Below are positions 31,630 through 43,339 of a stretch of DNA of 64,000 nucleotides, in pieces. The stretch is from Paraspadella gotoi (lineage: Eukaryota > Chaetognatha). The notes beneath the pieces were generated by a model that had not been told where the DNA came from, did not search any database, and was given only the letters and a program-made list of their open reading frames with translations. The stretch spans positions 26,679,130 to 26,743,129 of the forward strand of contig CM119263.1 in assembly GCA_051294375.1 (NCBI GenBank), given 5' to 3'. The translations under genes and the position numbers were made by a program. The stretch's first letter is position 1. Each line of letters begins with the position of its first letter.

Positions 31630-31797
31630 TTATCTTCCCTTATACAATATACAATATACAACCACCCGCGATTCCGTATATTGCATCTTTTTCCGCTTCC
31701 CCTCACGAAATCGCTGAGAAGTGAAATTTGCAAAGCCGAGCAGATGCCGACAGATGCCAACAGATGCGGACCAACTGAACGAAAACGCAACTCTCAT
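31630..31797 (-). CDS. 55-residue ORF, candidate first exon
   Basis: ATG at 31797 in GACGAAAATGAG (A at -3). The frame encodes MRVAFSFSWSASVGICRHLL (a hydrophobic signal-like start), then FTSQRFREGKRKKMQYTESR, ending in TAA at 31632-31630. A second frame without ATG is also open (31581-31790). The ACAGATGCC triple repeat at 31740-31765 lies in the start region. No clean GT donor in frame was found. Function unknown. Confidence 0.22.
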   Translation of the reverse strand: MRVAFSFSWSASVGICRHLLGFANFTSQRFREGKRKKMQYTESRVVVYCILYKGR

Positions 31798-31984
31798 TTT
31801 CGTCACGACTCGTAGAATCCGAGCGAATTCGAGTCTACTCTCGGAAATAAGGACAAGGAGATGGAGAGAAGAATGAAGGCATCAATAAATGAATGAAGGG
31901 ATGAATAAATGAATGAATTTAGAAAGTATTGCAACGGATTCACCAATTATGGCAACCGTGGTCTTCCTTGTAAAACCCGACATA

Positions 31985-32047
31985 GTATACTATACTATAC
32001 TATACTATACTATACTATACTATACTATACTATACTATACTATACTA
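31985..32047. repeat. (ACTAT)n pentanucleotide array
   Basis: About 12-13 perfect ACTAT units. It marks the left boundary of the noisy duplicated block. Confidence 0.95.
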
Positions 32048-32099
32048 TGATTTGAGCTGTTGACTAACAGCGACCGCCTCATGTCACTGGCTTATTAAA

Positions 32100-32220
32100 A
32101 ACCAGTCCTGTAAACGTTTTATCCTGAACCGGGATAATCAAGTTTCGAACCCAGAACCCAAAGTTGAGGGAAGAAGATTTAGCTGAGGAGTGACAGCGGT
32201 GAGACGGCTTCTAATATATT
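32100..32220. mobile_element. tRNA-like / SINE-like segment (copy in the duplicated block)
   Basis: AAGTTTCGAACCCAGAACCCAAAG contains a B-box-like core readable on either strand (GTTTCGAACCC, or GGGTTCGAAAC on minus). The layout resembles the tRNA-derived element at 43.4 kb (GAACCC, then CCAAAG or CCTTTG, then a GA-rich stretch). A degraded copy sits at about 35380-35590. Orientation and boundaries are uncertain. Confidence 0.3.
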
Positions 32221-32362
32221 ACAACACTATTACTGAAAAAATGAATAAATGAAATATTTAAAGAAAAAAAATATATCTGTTATGAGGTCCCATTGACGTA
32301 TAGACACAATCAACGATAAACGAGAAAAACCTCACGCATCCAGATATAACCGTTTCACCAGC

Positions 32363-32387
32363 NNNNNNNNNNNNNNNNNNNNNNNNN
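32363..32387. other. 25-N gap
   Basis: Fixed-size gap inside the first copy of the duplicated block. Confidence 0.98.
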
Positions 32388-32459
32388 GCAGGCAGGAAAG
32401 AATCGGCCAACTCCGGCTAACATATCATCTCAATTTTACAGCAGGATCTGGCCTGGATT

Positions 32460-32543
32460 TCTCTCTCTCTCTCTCGTCTCTCTTTCATTCTCTCATCTCA
32501 TCTCTCGTTGCTCTCGTCTCTCTCGTCTCTCTCTTTCTCTCTT

Positions 32544-32593
<50 letters not shown>

Positions 32594-32820
32594 GCATCTT
32601 CAATCTTTTTCGGTCAAAAGAGTATTACAAAAAAATCTCATCATAAATGACCAAGCGGTGGGGTGGGAGCTTTTCCTAGGAAGAATCACAACCGCGATCG
32701 AAAGAAGCGATTCTAGCAGTGGGCTGGTGCATAGAAGGACAGAGAGAGAGCGAGAGAGAGAGAAGTGAAGCAGAGAGGAGAGAGAACGAGAGAGAGAGAG
32801 GAGAGAGAGAGCAGGAGAGC
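32460..32820. repeat. (CT)n array and downstream (GA)n array
   Basis: CT array with CTCGT interruptions (32460-32594), then about 145 bp of other sequence and a GA array (32739-32820). The same CT-then-GA order recurs in the second copy at 35940-36060 and 36240-36390. Confidence 0.85.
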
Positions 32821-33126
32821 AGAGATAGAAGAAGAGACGTGAACGACATTATTGTGCAAAGGCTGAAGATGAGAAAAGCGAATTTTTCAATCCTGGCCGA
32901 AGTTGAGGCTGTGTTTACGAGGACAGTTCGTCACCAGACCAGTGCGGCCGGCCCCCAGTGGCAGAGAAGAGAGTGAGAGCAGAAAGAGAAAACAAAAGGC
33001 CGGGAGTGCAAGCAGACAAGCAGATAGAAGACAAAGTCCAAGGCGCGAATGGAGGAGAAATAGGAATAATATAGAAGTGGAAAAACCGATAAAAAAGAGT
33101 ATACAAAAACTAAATTGCCAATCAAC

Positions 33127-33456
33127 ATGATAAAGGACCGCGACACCGCAGCCCAGATGCCCATTAATTTCGATCTAGATTTTAAACATTTAACATTTAA
33201 ATCATATCCCCTACGCTCTTTCCACAATTCTTTTCTCCTCCTTTTGACGGCTTTTTTTATAGGCTTAAAACCTTACGCCCTTTCCACTTACGGACCTCTC
33301 CTCATTCTCTTTCATCTTTACATCTACTCTCCGTTAGTCGCCCTCGTTTCGACGCCGACCACAACGTCTAAAACAACCCAAAACAAAAAACCAAGACACA
33401 GGACGACGTGTAACATGAGACGAAAACTATTTTGCGCTCGAAATTTAAAATATTAA
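33127..33456 (+). CDS. 109-codon ORF within the duplicated block
   Basis: ATG at 33127 reads KDRDTAAQMPINFDLDFKHL, a hydrophobic Leu/Phe/Ile stretch, then a Thr-rich, Lys/Arg-rich end, with TAA at 33454-33456. The second copy (36690-37060) has several indels and does not keep the frame. Either the ORF is an accident of one noisy copy or the second copy is degraded by errors. No family recognised. Confidence 0.12.
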   Translation: MIKDRDTAAQMPINFDLDFKHLTFKSYPLRSFHNSFLLLLTAFFIGLKPYALSTYGPLLILFHLYIYSPLVALVSTPTTTSKTTQNKKPRHRTTCNMRRKLFCARNLKY

Positions 33457-34829
33457 AAGAAAGAGCAAAAAGAAAAAAATTCTTTTTTTTAGAAAAGAAT
33501 GAAAAAAAAGGATATACGAAAGGAGAAGAATAAGATGAGAAAGTAAAGCCGTGACTGTAAAGGAAGGTGCGTGGAGGCTCAAGAAGTTTCTCTCTTCATT
33601 AAATTTAAGTCTTTTCCTTTTTTTTTTTTTTTTTTTCTCTTCCTTTTTTTGTTGTTTTATTTACTGTCTCTGATTCTCTTACAGTCTTTTGTCTGTTAAT
33701 AGTATTTGGTCCTTCATTATATTTACACGTTCACCAGAATTGTTGTCACTCGCAACTCTATATATTAAGAAAAAACTAGCCACCACGTTTATCTCATATA
33801 TTTAATACTTTACGTCGCTCTCTTGGTTTTCATCTTTTGTTCTTCTCAACCTCTTTTTCTCCTGGATTTTACTCTAACCGATATATCGATTACTTACATC
33901 CCTTATTCTCCTTCGAGAGAGAGTTATAGAATAGGTGGGAAACATTAAATCTCCTAGGCAAAATTGTGCATGGACGCGTGGTGCTTGTTTCTCGGTCGGA
34001 GAGTGTGCCTGTGTGTCCGCGAAGTCGTGTGAAGTCTCGAGGTCTTGTGTCGGCGTTCTCCTGGGATGCTCTCCTTCCTTCCTTTCTTCCTTCGGTTCTT
34101 CTTTCCCCTAGCTTTTTTTAAAAAATGTTGTCAGGGTGAAAAGTAGTAGGTGAGAATGCGACGAAGGGGGAACTCGCGGGTGCCTCGATATTATTTTTAG
34201 TATCATTTTTTAATATTTTCCCTTCTACATTTCTTTCTTTTTCCCTCTTTCTTTCCCTTTTTTTTCCCCGTCTCCTCATGGCATTTTCGATATTTTTTTT
34301 TTTCCATTATCCCCTCTCTTTATTTTAAAAAAAACCCCACGTTTATCTTCATATTTATTTTATCCTTTTGTTTTCATTTTTTTCTCTCAACCTTTTTTTT
34401 CTTTTACCTCAACCGAAATCTTTCTTCATCCCTATTTCCCTTCGGGATTACGATAGGTGGAAACAAAATTCTAGGCAAAATTGTCTGGACGCGTGGCTGT
34501 TTCTCGGTCGGGGGTCCTGTGGTCCCGAAGTCTTGAAGTCTCGAGGTCTTGGGTTCGGCTCCTTCCTTCCTTCCTTCCTTCCTTCCTTTCTTCCTTCCTT
34601 CGTTCCTTCCTTCGTTCCTTCCTTTCTAGCTTTTTTAAAAAATGTTGTCAGGTGAAAAGTAGAGGTGAGAATCGACGAGAGGGGACGACCTCGATATTTT
34701 TAGTTACATTTTTATTTTCTCTACATTTCTTTCTTTTCTTTCTTTCTTTCTCTCATGCATTTTCCTATTTTTTCCATTATCCTCTCTTTTTTCCCTCTCT
34801 TTTCCCCACTTCCCCACTTCCCCTCTTCC

Positions 34830-34854
34830 NNNNNNNNNNNNNNNNNNNNNNNNN
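34830..34854. other. 25-N gap
   Basis: Fixed-size gap at the end of the third partial copy of the duplicated block. Confidence 0.98.
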
Positions 34855-34999
34855 ACGCCACAACCGAAGACGAAAAAAGATGACGAAACCGCGCCGTGAA
34901 GAGAGAAAACTTCAAAGCCACGGAGCGTTTGAAAAAATACGGAAAAGAGAGAGGAAAGGAGAAGAGCGAGATAAGCAGAGTATCACTGTGTAAATATTC

Positions 35000-35720
35000 T
35001 GAAGTCTCCAAAAAAGAAAAAAAAAAAAGAAAAAGAGAACAGAAGAGAACGCACAGAGGAAAGAAAAAAGAAGAAAAAAGAGAGAGAAGAAGGAAAGAGA
35101 GAAGAAGACGAAAAAAAAAAAAAGTAAGAAATACAACATAAATAAAAAAAATACTAAAAAAATAAAAATACAAATATAATGAAAATTATGAAAAAAAGCT
35201 AGAAAAAAAAATCACAAAAAAAAAAATTGGAAACTATGGGTACTCAAAAAACCACAGCGACGCGCACCTCAAGTCGTCACCAAAATGCAAACAAAAAAAA
35301 AAAAAAAAAACATATAATTCAAAAAAACACAACAAAAAAAAAAAAAAAAGAAGATAACCTGCAGCCTAAACGCTATATATCCTGAACCACGGCAAGAAAA
35401 TAAAAAAGAAATAAATCCAAATTATCGCACCCAAGAACCCAAAAGTTAATTAGGACATAGTGCGGGAAAAAAGCAAAGGGAAAAAAAAAAAAAAAAAATA
35501 TAAATAAAGAAAAAAAAACATACAGAAAAAAAAAAAAAAAAAAAGGTAGACAACCGAAAAGTGACAGCAAAATGGTGAGACGCTATGTCTCAATACATAT
35601 ATAACTAACTATTCAAAAACTCATTGAACATGAAAAAATTATAGAAACATCAAAAAAATAAACATGAAAAAAAAAATATTTATAAAAATATAAAAATTCG
35701 TAAAACTATAATGCTGTTAT
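35000..35720. other. Homopolymer-riddled A-rich stretch
   Basis: Contains more than ten A runs of 8-20 bases. These are absent or shorter in the matching part of the first copy (32060-32280). Composition and indel pattern suggest base-calling noise. Confidence 0.6.
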
Positions 35721-35989
35721 GATCCGGGGTCGCAATTTGACGAGCCGCGATTATACGACACAATCAACCGATAAGTGAGCAGGAGGGCGCAAAAAAAAGC
35801 CTTCAGCGCATCCAGATATAAACCGTTGCGTACAAACCACGAGAAGAATGCATAAGAGATAATTCCCGACCTATTTCTGTTCTAAACATATCATCGTTCG
35901 TTCCACGGTGCTTTACGCCAGCCAGGCATCTGCCGCCGATTCTCTCTCTCATCTCTCTTCTCTCTCTCTCTCTCTCTTTCTCTCCTCTC

Positions 35990-36043
<54 letters not shown>

Positions 36044-38279
36044 GTCTTCCTTCGAATCTCTCTCGGTCATTCTCTTGCGCTCTCGCCATGCTTTCAATCT
36101 TTTTGTCACTGGTCAAAACAGTCGATACAAAAAAATCTCAATCTAAAATGCACAGAAGCGACAGGGCGCTGGGCGGCCGGAGCTTGTTCCACTAGAAAAT
36201 CCACGCCGATTCGAAAGAAGTCCAAGGAGGCGCTTCATCCAAGCTACGCGGGCTGGAGGAGCAGGAGAGGATAGAGACGAAAGAGAAGAGGCAGCGGAGG
36301 GAGAAGAGAGAGAGAAGAGGATCGAAGAGGAAGAGAGAGACGAGAGAGAGAAGAGAGGAAGAGATAGAGAGAGGAGAAACGAGATAGAGAAGAAAGGAGC
36401 CAATCATATTGTGCCAAGGGAGGCTGACGAGAGGAGCAAAATAGATGCGCGAAGTTTATTCATCCATGCTGAGTGTGTACGCCTTGTTTACGAACGCTCG
36501 TCTAGCCAGAGGTGAGACGCTGCCGTCCCCAGTGGCGCAGCAGAGAGAGAGAGAAAGAAGAAAAAAAAGAAAACAAGGGAGATGCAAAGACAAGAGAAGC
36601 GATGAAGAAGTCAGAGGCGAGCGAGCAAATATGAAAAGTAAGAAAAGAGTGAAAAACCGCCAAAAGAGTATATCAAAACTATAATGTCACCAAATTCATT
36701 TATAGCGCCCTCACCTTACAACCCCCCCCCCCCCCCCAACGCAAGATCCCATTAAATTTACAGATAGATTTAAACATTTAACATTTAAATCATCCCCTTT
36801 TCCTCCCACCAATTTCTTTTCACTCTCCCTTTTGACCCTTTAGTATTAGCCATTAAAACTTCCTACACCCCTCTACCCCTCTTTCCCACTTACCCTTTCC
36901 TCCTCTCTCTTTCTTTTCACTTTCTAAACTCTCTCCGTCCTTGCGCCCCTCTTTCCGAACGCCGCTTTACGCCACTCAACATAAAACACAAAACAAAAAC
37001 TGCAAGACGTGACATGCCAGACGGCAAATACTATTTTTCCTGCTGTTCGCCAAATTTAAATAAAAGAAGAACAAAAAGCAAAAATTTCTTTTTTTTAGAA
37101 AAGAATTTGAAAAAAGCCCGCAATAAAAAGGCAGAAAGAATAAAGAGAGAAAGTAAAAGCATTCCTCGAGCTGGCAGCCTGACCTAATAGCGAATAGGGT
37201 GGAGGCTTCAAAGGAAGTTGCTTCCTCCTCATTGGATGCATTAAGTCTTTCCTTTTTTTCCTCTTCCTTTTTTTACTTTACATTGTCCCTCTTCCTGATT
37301 CTCTTCAGTCTTTTTATGGCTCTGCTTAAACTATTGTCTCTTTCTCTTTTTCATTTTCACTATCTTTTGTCACCTCGCCCGTCCCGTTTAGTATACTGTA
37401 AAAAAAAAAACCCCAGCGCATTAGCAAAAGGATGCTCACCTTTGTATTTCTTTGCACTATTATTTATCCTTTGTTCTTCATTTTTTTCACTCAACCTTTA
37501 TTTTTCTTTCTACCCTCAACCGATAATCTTCTTCATCGCCTGATTTCCTGCTTCGGTAGGGGATTACGAAAGAATAACGTGATGGCCCAAAATGAACAAA
37601 ATTCCTAGGCAAAATTGCTTTTTCTTTATACGCTTCGCTATGGGTTTCTCACTCGGTCTGGTGTCACCATAACGTAAACGGTCCCGGAGCCCAAAGATCT
37701 TCTAGAAAGTACTCGAGGTCTTTTTGCATTAACGGCTTCCTTCCCTTCCTTAATTAAAAATTCTCACACCTTCCCTGTTGCGACTTTATCTCCTCGTTCC
37801 TTCCTTCTCTGTTCCTTTCCACTTTCTACGCCCACTCTAATTAATTAAAAAATTTCTTGATACAAGTTTGTGCGAGAAGTAGCATGTCTGAGATCGATCG
37901 TTACCTAGACGCGCGGCACGACCTACAGCATAGACAGTACAAATTCGGAATTTCTATTATACCATTTTTATATTTTCACGAGTCTACATTGTCATTATCT
38001 GTTTCAATTCTTTCCTTTACTCAAGTGCCAGATCCGTGAAAGATTTTTCTCCTCAACATGTATCCCGTCTCTTTTTCACCTCTCTTTTCTCAAGCCGCCA
38101 CTTCCCCACTTCCCTTTCCCACTTCTCCCCCCCCCGTCTCCCACCAATCCAATTCTCAAATTGAACCCGAAATCAGAAATTTAAGATACTTTTTTCGAGG
38201 ATGTGCTCAGTTGCGTTCACTGCTCTCTCTTTCTGGTCTGTCTTCTGATTCTCATCTCTCTCTCCTCGTCTCTCTCTTA

Positions 38280-38919
38280 CGTCTCTCATCTTCTACTCTC
38301 CCTGATCTCTCTCTCATCTCTCTCTCTCTCTCTCTTCAACTAATCTTCACTGACTTTTCTTTTTCTTTGTGACGTTTCACTTCACGATCGCCGCCCAATT
38401 TCCTTTCAAATCTCCATTTACATTTACATTTAGATAACCTTCGCTCTCGCTATTTCCAAAGCGATAGAGGGCGTGGTTGTTCCGCGCGTTTTTTCTACAC
38501 TTTTCGGAGTTGCTCTAGAGGCTCTAGTTCAAGGTGAACACCGTTTGTCGGAATTTTCTTTGCTTTTACGTACCAAGCGTTTTGCATTATTCTCTCCCTC
38601 CTGATCTTGATGCGTTAAAGTCAGTTGTTGACCCTACGGTTAAAGAAAATACGAAAACTTGTTTTCCTCATTGTAACCATCATCGTCCTGGTCGTTATCG
38701 TTGACGTTCTCGTCGTTGTCGTTGTCGTCGTCGTTTTCGTCGTCGTCGTCGTCGTTTTCGTCGACGTTTCGTCTCGACGTTTTTTCATCAGACTTGGGAG
38801 TCGATGGAATATTTTATTCCATCAAATCCTGCAAAGCTTTTTCGAATTTACTATAAAGCTTTTTCACTTCTCTCTCATCTCTCTCTTCTCTCTCTCTCTC
38901 TCTCTCTCTCTCATCTCTG

Positions 38920-38965
<46 letters not shown>

Positions 38966-38970
38966 AATCT
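38280..38970. repeat. CT arrays and a (CGT)n block
   Basis: Interrupted CT array at about 38290-38337. A (GTC)/(GTT) rich block lies at 38684-38775 (poly-Val on the plus strand), and a CT array at 38868-38967. Confidence 0.85.
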
Positions 38971-39075
38971 CTTGCACCGTGGCTACAATTGCTAACATCA
39001 TTGGCTACATTTTACATCTATCGACGCCACAGGGACTTTGCGCTGACGCCCGTGGTGATTAATCCTGATCTACAT

Positions 39076-39356
39076 CTAACGAAGTTTATTTAATTGTTCC
39101 CTCGGTTTTTGACGAAGAGATCTCAGTTTTGACGAGCTTAGATTTCGTTTCGGATCAAAAGTAAGAACCGTCGTTTTTCGTCGACCGTGAATCAATACCC
39201 CCATATTAATTGCGGCAGGTCGGCCGTAACTGGGTATCAAAGGATTGTCAGTTGCAGTTCTGTGTTTTGTCAGAACGGATGTTGAAAAACAAAGACCGTG
39301 TTTAGAAAAAATCGCGGAAGTTTTAATTAATGAATGAGCTGTCACTTGCGCAAAAA
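39076..39356 (-). CDS. Candidate terminal exon of an unidentified gene
   Basis: On the minus strand CTATTTTCATTTTTAAACCTTAG is a good pyrimidine-rich acceptor ending at 39357. The frame then runs 92 codons to TAG, with balanced composition and no repeats: KTSAIFSKHGLCFSTSVLTK, TDNPLIPSYGRPAAINMGVL, and a basic C-terminus (RNLSSSKLRSLRQKPREQLN). There is no ATG until the middle, so it must be an internal or last exon. The Ser/Thr/Lys/Arg-rich, acid-poor first half resembles a mitochondrial presequence, but that is only a resemblance. It is the most convincing protein-coding segment in the window. Confidence 0.4.
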
Positions 39357-39689
39357 CTAAGGTTTAAAAATGAAAATAGCGTTTCTAAAGCAATAAATTT
39401 TGGACTTTTATTATACATTTATTATTAACTGCGAGCTTTTTTAAGGATTTTATCCAATCACTTAATTAAATTGTAGTCTCCAATTAATATTCTGCCTTTT
39501 ATCTATTGTCATTTAATGTATCGCTAACTTTTTTTTTTCTATTCTTTTATAAAGCGAATCCATCATTTAATTCTTTTTTCAATTGAACTGCAAAAATGGT
39601 TATTTTTACGTCCCACTTAAAGAACTTCATTAGTATTTTTTTTCATGCTCCCATATTATAACCAATTTTGAAAAGCATTGACAACAGTA

Positions 39690-39693
<4 letters not shown>

Positions 39694-39762
<69 letters not shown>
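39694..39762. repeat. (CT)n microsatellite
   Basis: CT array with one CTCC interruption. Confidence 0.95.
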
Positions 39763-39859
39763 TTTTTTCTTCTCTTTTTCTCCTGTCTCTTGCCCATTGA
39801 TATTCAAGTTCATCCTGTTAAGTTCAATAATCTTATCTAGCCTTTCAGAGGCACGCATT

Positions 39860-40740
39860 AATTGATTTAATTACAAAGAATAACAAACATTCGATAAAAG
39901 TAACAAGATTTTAAGTTCACAATGCAAAGTGGTTGTAATCAACTTTGTTAAGAGTGTCGAGTTTTTAAAATGATTGGTTTAATCCCCGTTCAACCTAATA
40001 AAAATAAAGTACAGTAACCCTTCCTTAATTAACGCTTATTAGATATTTTAATCCTGACTGAACACAACATCGACACACATTCTCCCACCGCAACAAAAAA
40101 AAGGACAAAAGGAAATAACAAAAAAAGACAGCCAGGCACCCATTCGAATTTTTTCACAAAAAGTGGAGATCTTCGGGTGACTTTTTGGCAAAATTGACTT
40201 GAGCGTTCTTCAGGTGGCGAGAGAGAGAGAGGAACGACGAAGTTTACAGTAGTTCGACGAGACAAGAGTTATTTGAGAGAGAGAATTAGAGAGAGAGAAT
40301 GGAGAGGAAGAGAGAGAGAGAAGAGAATTTAGACCTTGAAGATGAGCCAAAAATGCTATTTATCTCTGAAAAGAGGCTCCAAATTTATATCGAAACTTTT
40401 AAATTCGCGACTGCAACGTAATTATCGTTTAATTTCAAAAACCTGATTTTTTTTTCCCCTCAATTATTTAAAACTTTAAAACCTTTCAACTTTATTGGGC
40501 TGACGCACTGACGTCAACTGTATCGTTTATCTATTTGTATTTTGACTCATCTTTTATATTTGACATTTATTGTAAGAATATTTAATCATTAATGTTCATA
40601 TTTAAATGTTTAATAAATGAATCGGCGTTAAAGATTAAAATATTTGATCGAGAAAAGGAAATTAAACGAAACTCGTTTCTTTTGCTTTAAAAATCTTAAT
40701 CATTTGAAATATGATTCCACATTTACTATGACAGTAGGAT
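39860..40740. other. AT-rich region, nothing firmly supported
   Basis: A minus-strand frame (40029-40265) begins near SRRTTVNFVVPLSLSPPEER without ATG and ends in a hydrophobic Phe/Leu stretch. A second minus frame has ATGGGTGCCTGGCTGTC. Neither has splice support. Small GA runs lie at 40213-40330. Confidence 0.35.
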
Positions 40741-40907
40741 AACTTTGCACACTCATCGTCCTTTTGTTCTAACCCCTGTCTTTTCTGGTTATCATCGTTG
40801 TCGTTGTCGTTGTCGTCTTCCTCTTTATCGTCCTCTTCGCGATGGGAAGGCGCGACCGGGTTTAATCCCACTCCATCATCGGAGCGTCGCTGGATTTTGG
40901 AGGAAGA

Positions 40908-41072
40908 GAGAGAGGGAGAGGGAGAGAGAGGGACTGGGACTGGGAGAAGGGATGGAGAGAGAAAAAGGGAGGGAGACAGAGAGGGAGTGAAGGAGAAAAG
41001 GAGAGAGAAAGAGAGAACGGGAGAAGGAGAAAAAGAAAGACGAAAAGAGAGAGAGAGAGAGAGAGAGAGAGA
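40908..41072. repeat. GA/GGGA-rich array
   Basis: Interrupted GA and GGAGA repeats with GGGACTGGGACTGGG. The complement reads as Ser-Leu-Pro repeats in long open frames, which are compositional. Confidence 0.85.
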
Positions 41073-41770
41073 AAATAGGGAAGCCGGGAAGTGAGAAAGG
41101 GAAAGGAAGGTGAACAAGGAGGAGGGCAAAGGACGAATATTGGTAAAGTAGTCTACCGGGATCTCTTCTCCCAGTCTGCCAAGGTTCGGGGGTGGCTGAG
41201 TCTACCGGGGTCTCCTTCGGCCGGTCTCTGGTGATTGATCGTTTTTGCATCACTACAAAGTGACATTCAATCTTTGGCAAAGTTGGAAGGAGGCAAAAGA
41301 TTTCACCCAAGCGAAAGATGAAACAAATTTGAGGGGAACGATTTTGGGAGTGTGATGGCTTCTCGGGGGTTTTGAGGTATGTGGGGAGTGGTGGGTTTGG
41401 GAGGGTGGTGGGGGGTGGAGAGTGGTGGGAAGTTGGGGTGAGGTGCAGAACGACACGAAAATCTTCTCGATTACTATTCAAAGTTATTATTATTATTATA
41501 ATCTAAGTTTAAAATAAAATAATAACCCAGAGATAAAGTGTTGGATAAAAGTTTTAACCAAAAACATTTTTAAACTTGGCATATTTCGGGGGCATTCGAT
41601 ATTTTATCCTCGCTTTTTATAGCCTCAAACCAATTTTTATTTTATTTTAATATTCTATTACCTTTTTTTTTTCATCCATACCGACTCTTCCCATTCAATT
41701 ATTATTCGATGAAACGTGCAGAGAATTTCCATATTCTTTTTTTTTTTTATTTTTAAACCTTGGTTATTTT

Positions 41771-42043
41771 GATGCGACGTCGAAATTGAAAATCGACAAA
41801 TCAAGATTCACGACGAAGATTTTTCAAACTCGAGTCGCGTCGGCCAATTCTAGAATTTTTCATCTCGAGAGGGAAAAAAATGAAGATTTAAGACCCAATG
41901 GATTTTACGGTATTGGGAAGAGTAATTACTCGAGCGGGGAAATTTATCAGCGAAATATTGAGCTCGAATTAAATTATTTAATTAATATTTTGAAATTATT
42001 ACAAATTGAATTTATTAATTTTATCACTGGACTAAACAACTAA
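41771..42043 (+). CDS. Candidate exon, about 90 codons
   Basis: The frame from about 41771 to TAA at 42041-42043 reads DKSRFTTKIFQTRVASANSR, then LEREKNEDLRPNGFYGIGKS and ELELNYLINILKLLQIEFIN. The residue mix is balanced, the sequence is unique and AT-rich, and random frames here are short. There is no in-frame ATG. A T-rich tract (41740-41754) could serve an acceptor but the nearest AG is distant. Third positions are A/T-rich in line with the region. No family recognised. Confidence 0.3.
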   Translation, partial: DATSKLKIDKSRFTTKIFQTRVASANSRIFHLEREKNEDLRPNGFYGIGKSNYSSGEIYQRNIELELNYLINILKLLQIEFINFITGLNN

Positions 42044-42444
42044 AAGATAATTAATTCAATAGTTAATAATTATTGACTTAATATCATGCGTTTTGCCAAG
42101 CGAAAATATGGAAAAAAGCTGTAACTCAGATTTCTTTTGTTTTCTAAGAGAATGCTTTTACCAAGGCTCGGTAGATGTCGGAGTGGTACGGGTGATGGTC
42201 ATATCTTTTGTTTTTAAAAAGCTCTCTCATATTTGATGTTTTTACTTTTATTAATTTAGTTAAGTTTAGTTAGTAATTTAATAGTTATAAATTCTATTTT
42301 TCAGTCAATGTATCGTTAACAAAATTGATAACAATTCTTATACAATAAAAGTACCAATTCCCTTTGTTATTATTTTCATAAATAAGGAGAATTAAAATTT
42401 GATTGATTTATTAAGAAAATAGAGATTTTAGAAATCTTAAATTT

Positions 42445-42786
42445 CTAAAAGACAGACCCGCGAGCCAGGAACGCAAAAAAAAAAAAAAGGATTCGAAGGA
42501 CAACGACGACGACGACGAAAATCTGTCTCGAAAAAAGAAAGCCGAAGAATCCCAAGTACAAGACGGTCAATACTCGTTTGGATCCTCTTACTAAAACTAA
42601 AAGGGGAAAAAGGATGGAGAGAAATCTGATATCCTTGAACCGGGAAACATTTCTGCTTATGGGGTTAGCGGGGGTAAGTGGGGTTTTAAGGATTGTTGAG
42701 TTGGGGTTTAATTGAAGTGGGGGGGCAATTAGAAATAAATTAATAAGAAATAAATTATATTTGAGGGAATCGAGCAAAGAGGACAA
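42445..42786 (-). CDS. Hydrophobic 113-codon frame, weak
   Basis: Opens at TTG, and reads SRNVSRFKDIRFLSILFPLL, VRGSKRVLTVLYLGFFGFLF, a Val run from a (GTC)n repeat and a Phe/Leu end. The two hydrophobic stretches would span a membrane. It has no ATG before the later part, and the poly-Val is repeat-derived, so this is tentative. Confidence 0.12.
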   Translation of the reverse strand: MSSLLDSLKYNLFLINLFLIAPPLQLNPNSTILKTPLTPANPISRNVSRFKDIRFLSILFPLLVLVRGSKRVLTVLYLGFFGFLFSRQIFVVVVVVLRILFFFFAFLARGSVF

Positions 42787-42939
42787 AAGATCTGAGTGTT
42801 CATTTGACCCTACTTTCTCGTTAGATGAAGAGAAAGCAAGGCGCCAAGCAGAAGGGAGTAAGAGAGAGAGACAAAGAAAGAGATAGAGAGAGAGAGCAAA
42901 GTGCTTTTTTGGAGATAAATCCTTTAGAATCTCGGGTTT

Positions 42940-42982
42940 TCTCGTCGTCGCCGTTGTCGTCGTCGTCGTCGTCGTCGTCGTA
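42940..42982. repeat. (CGT)n trinucleotide array
   Basis: About 13 CGT units with one GCC/GTT variation. Confidence 0.9.
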
Positions 42983-43339
42983 TATAGTCCTTCGATTTCG
43001 TTTCTGTTTTTTCTTCTTTTTTTTCTTCTTTCGTCTCAAATTTCGTCCAGGAGTCAAATCTCGGCGCGCGTCGGGCAGACCTGGCTGCCAGTCGGTCAGA
43101 CTGCGCAGAGAAAGTCGGTCAGACTTTGGGGCGAGTATCTATATTAACATCGGATCGAGAAAAAAAGGAAATTTAAAAAAAATCAAATTTTAAATGATTT
43201 TAAAAACAGAAATTTTTCCCTTTGGAAAATTAAATTTCTAAAGTTCTAAAGACGTAAAAAGTGAGGTTTATTAAATTTATTAATCAAATTACTGAAGAGA
43301 CAGTAATTATTGATAAGTGTTAATGACAGAACCGTTCAA

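Larger units (their letters stand above)
32060..38140. repeat. Diverged, indel-rich duplicated block
   Basis: Sequence of 32060-34300 recurs in order at about 35235-37800, and the 33780-34300 part recurs a third time at about 34340-34829. Matched landmarks include TATCCTGAACC (32120 and 35378), GCATCCAGATATAA (32337 and 35809), ACAAAAAAATCTCA (32627 and 36128), TAAACATTTAACATTTAAAT (33182 and 36771) and CCTAGGCAAAATTG (33952 and 37605; TCTAGGCAAAATTG at 34471). The copies differ mostly by short insertions and homopolymer length, with long A runs at 35000-35700 and a 16-17-C run near 36730. Two 25-N gaps lie inside. This looks like unpolished long-read fill of one locus more than ancient duplication. 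Confidence 0.8.

Noticed and set aside
34560-34625. (CCTT)n-encoded Leu-Pro-Ser ORF
   Set aside because: Simple-sequence translation inside the unreliable duplicated block.
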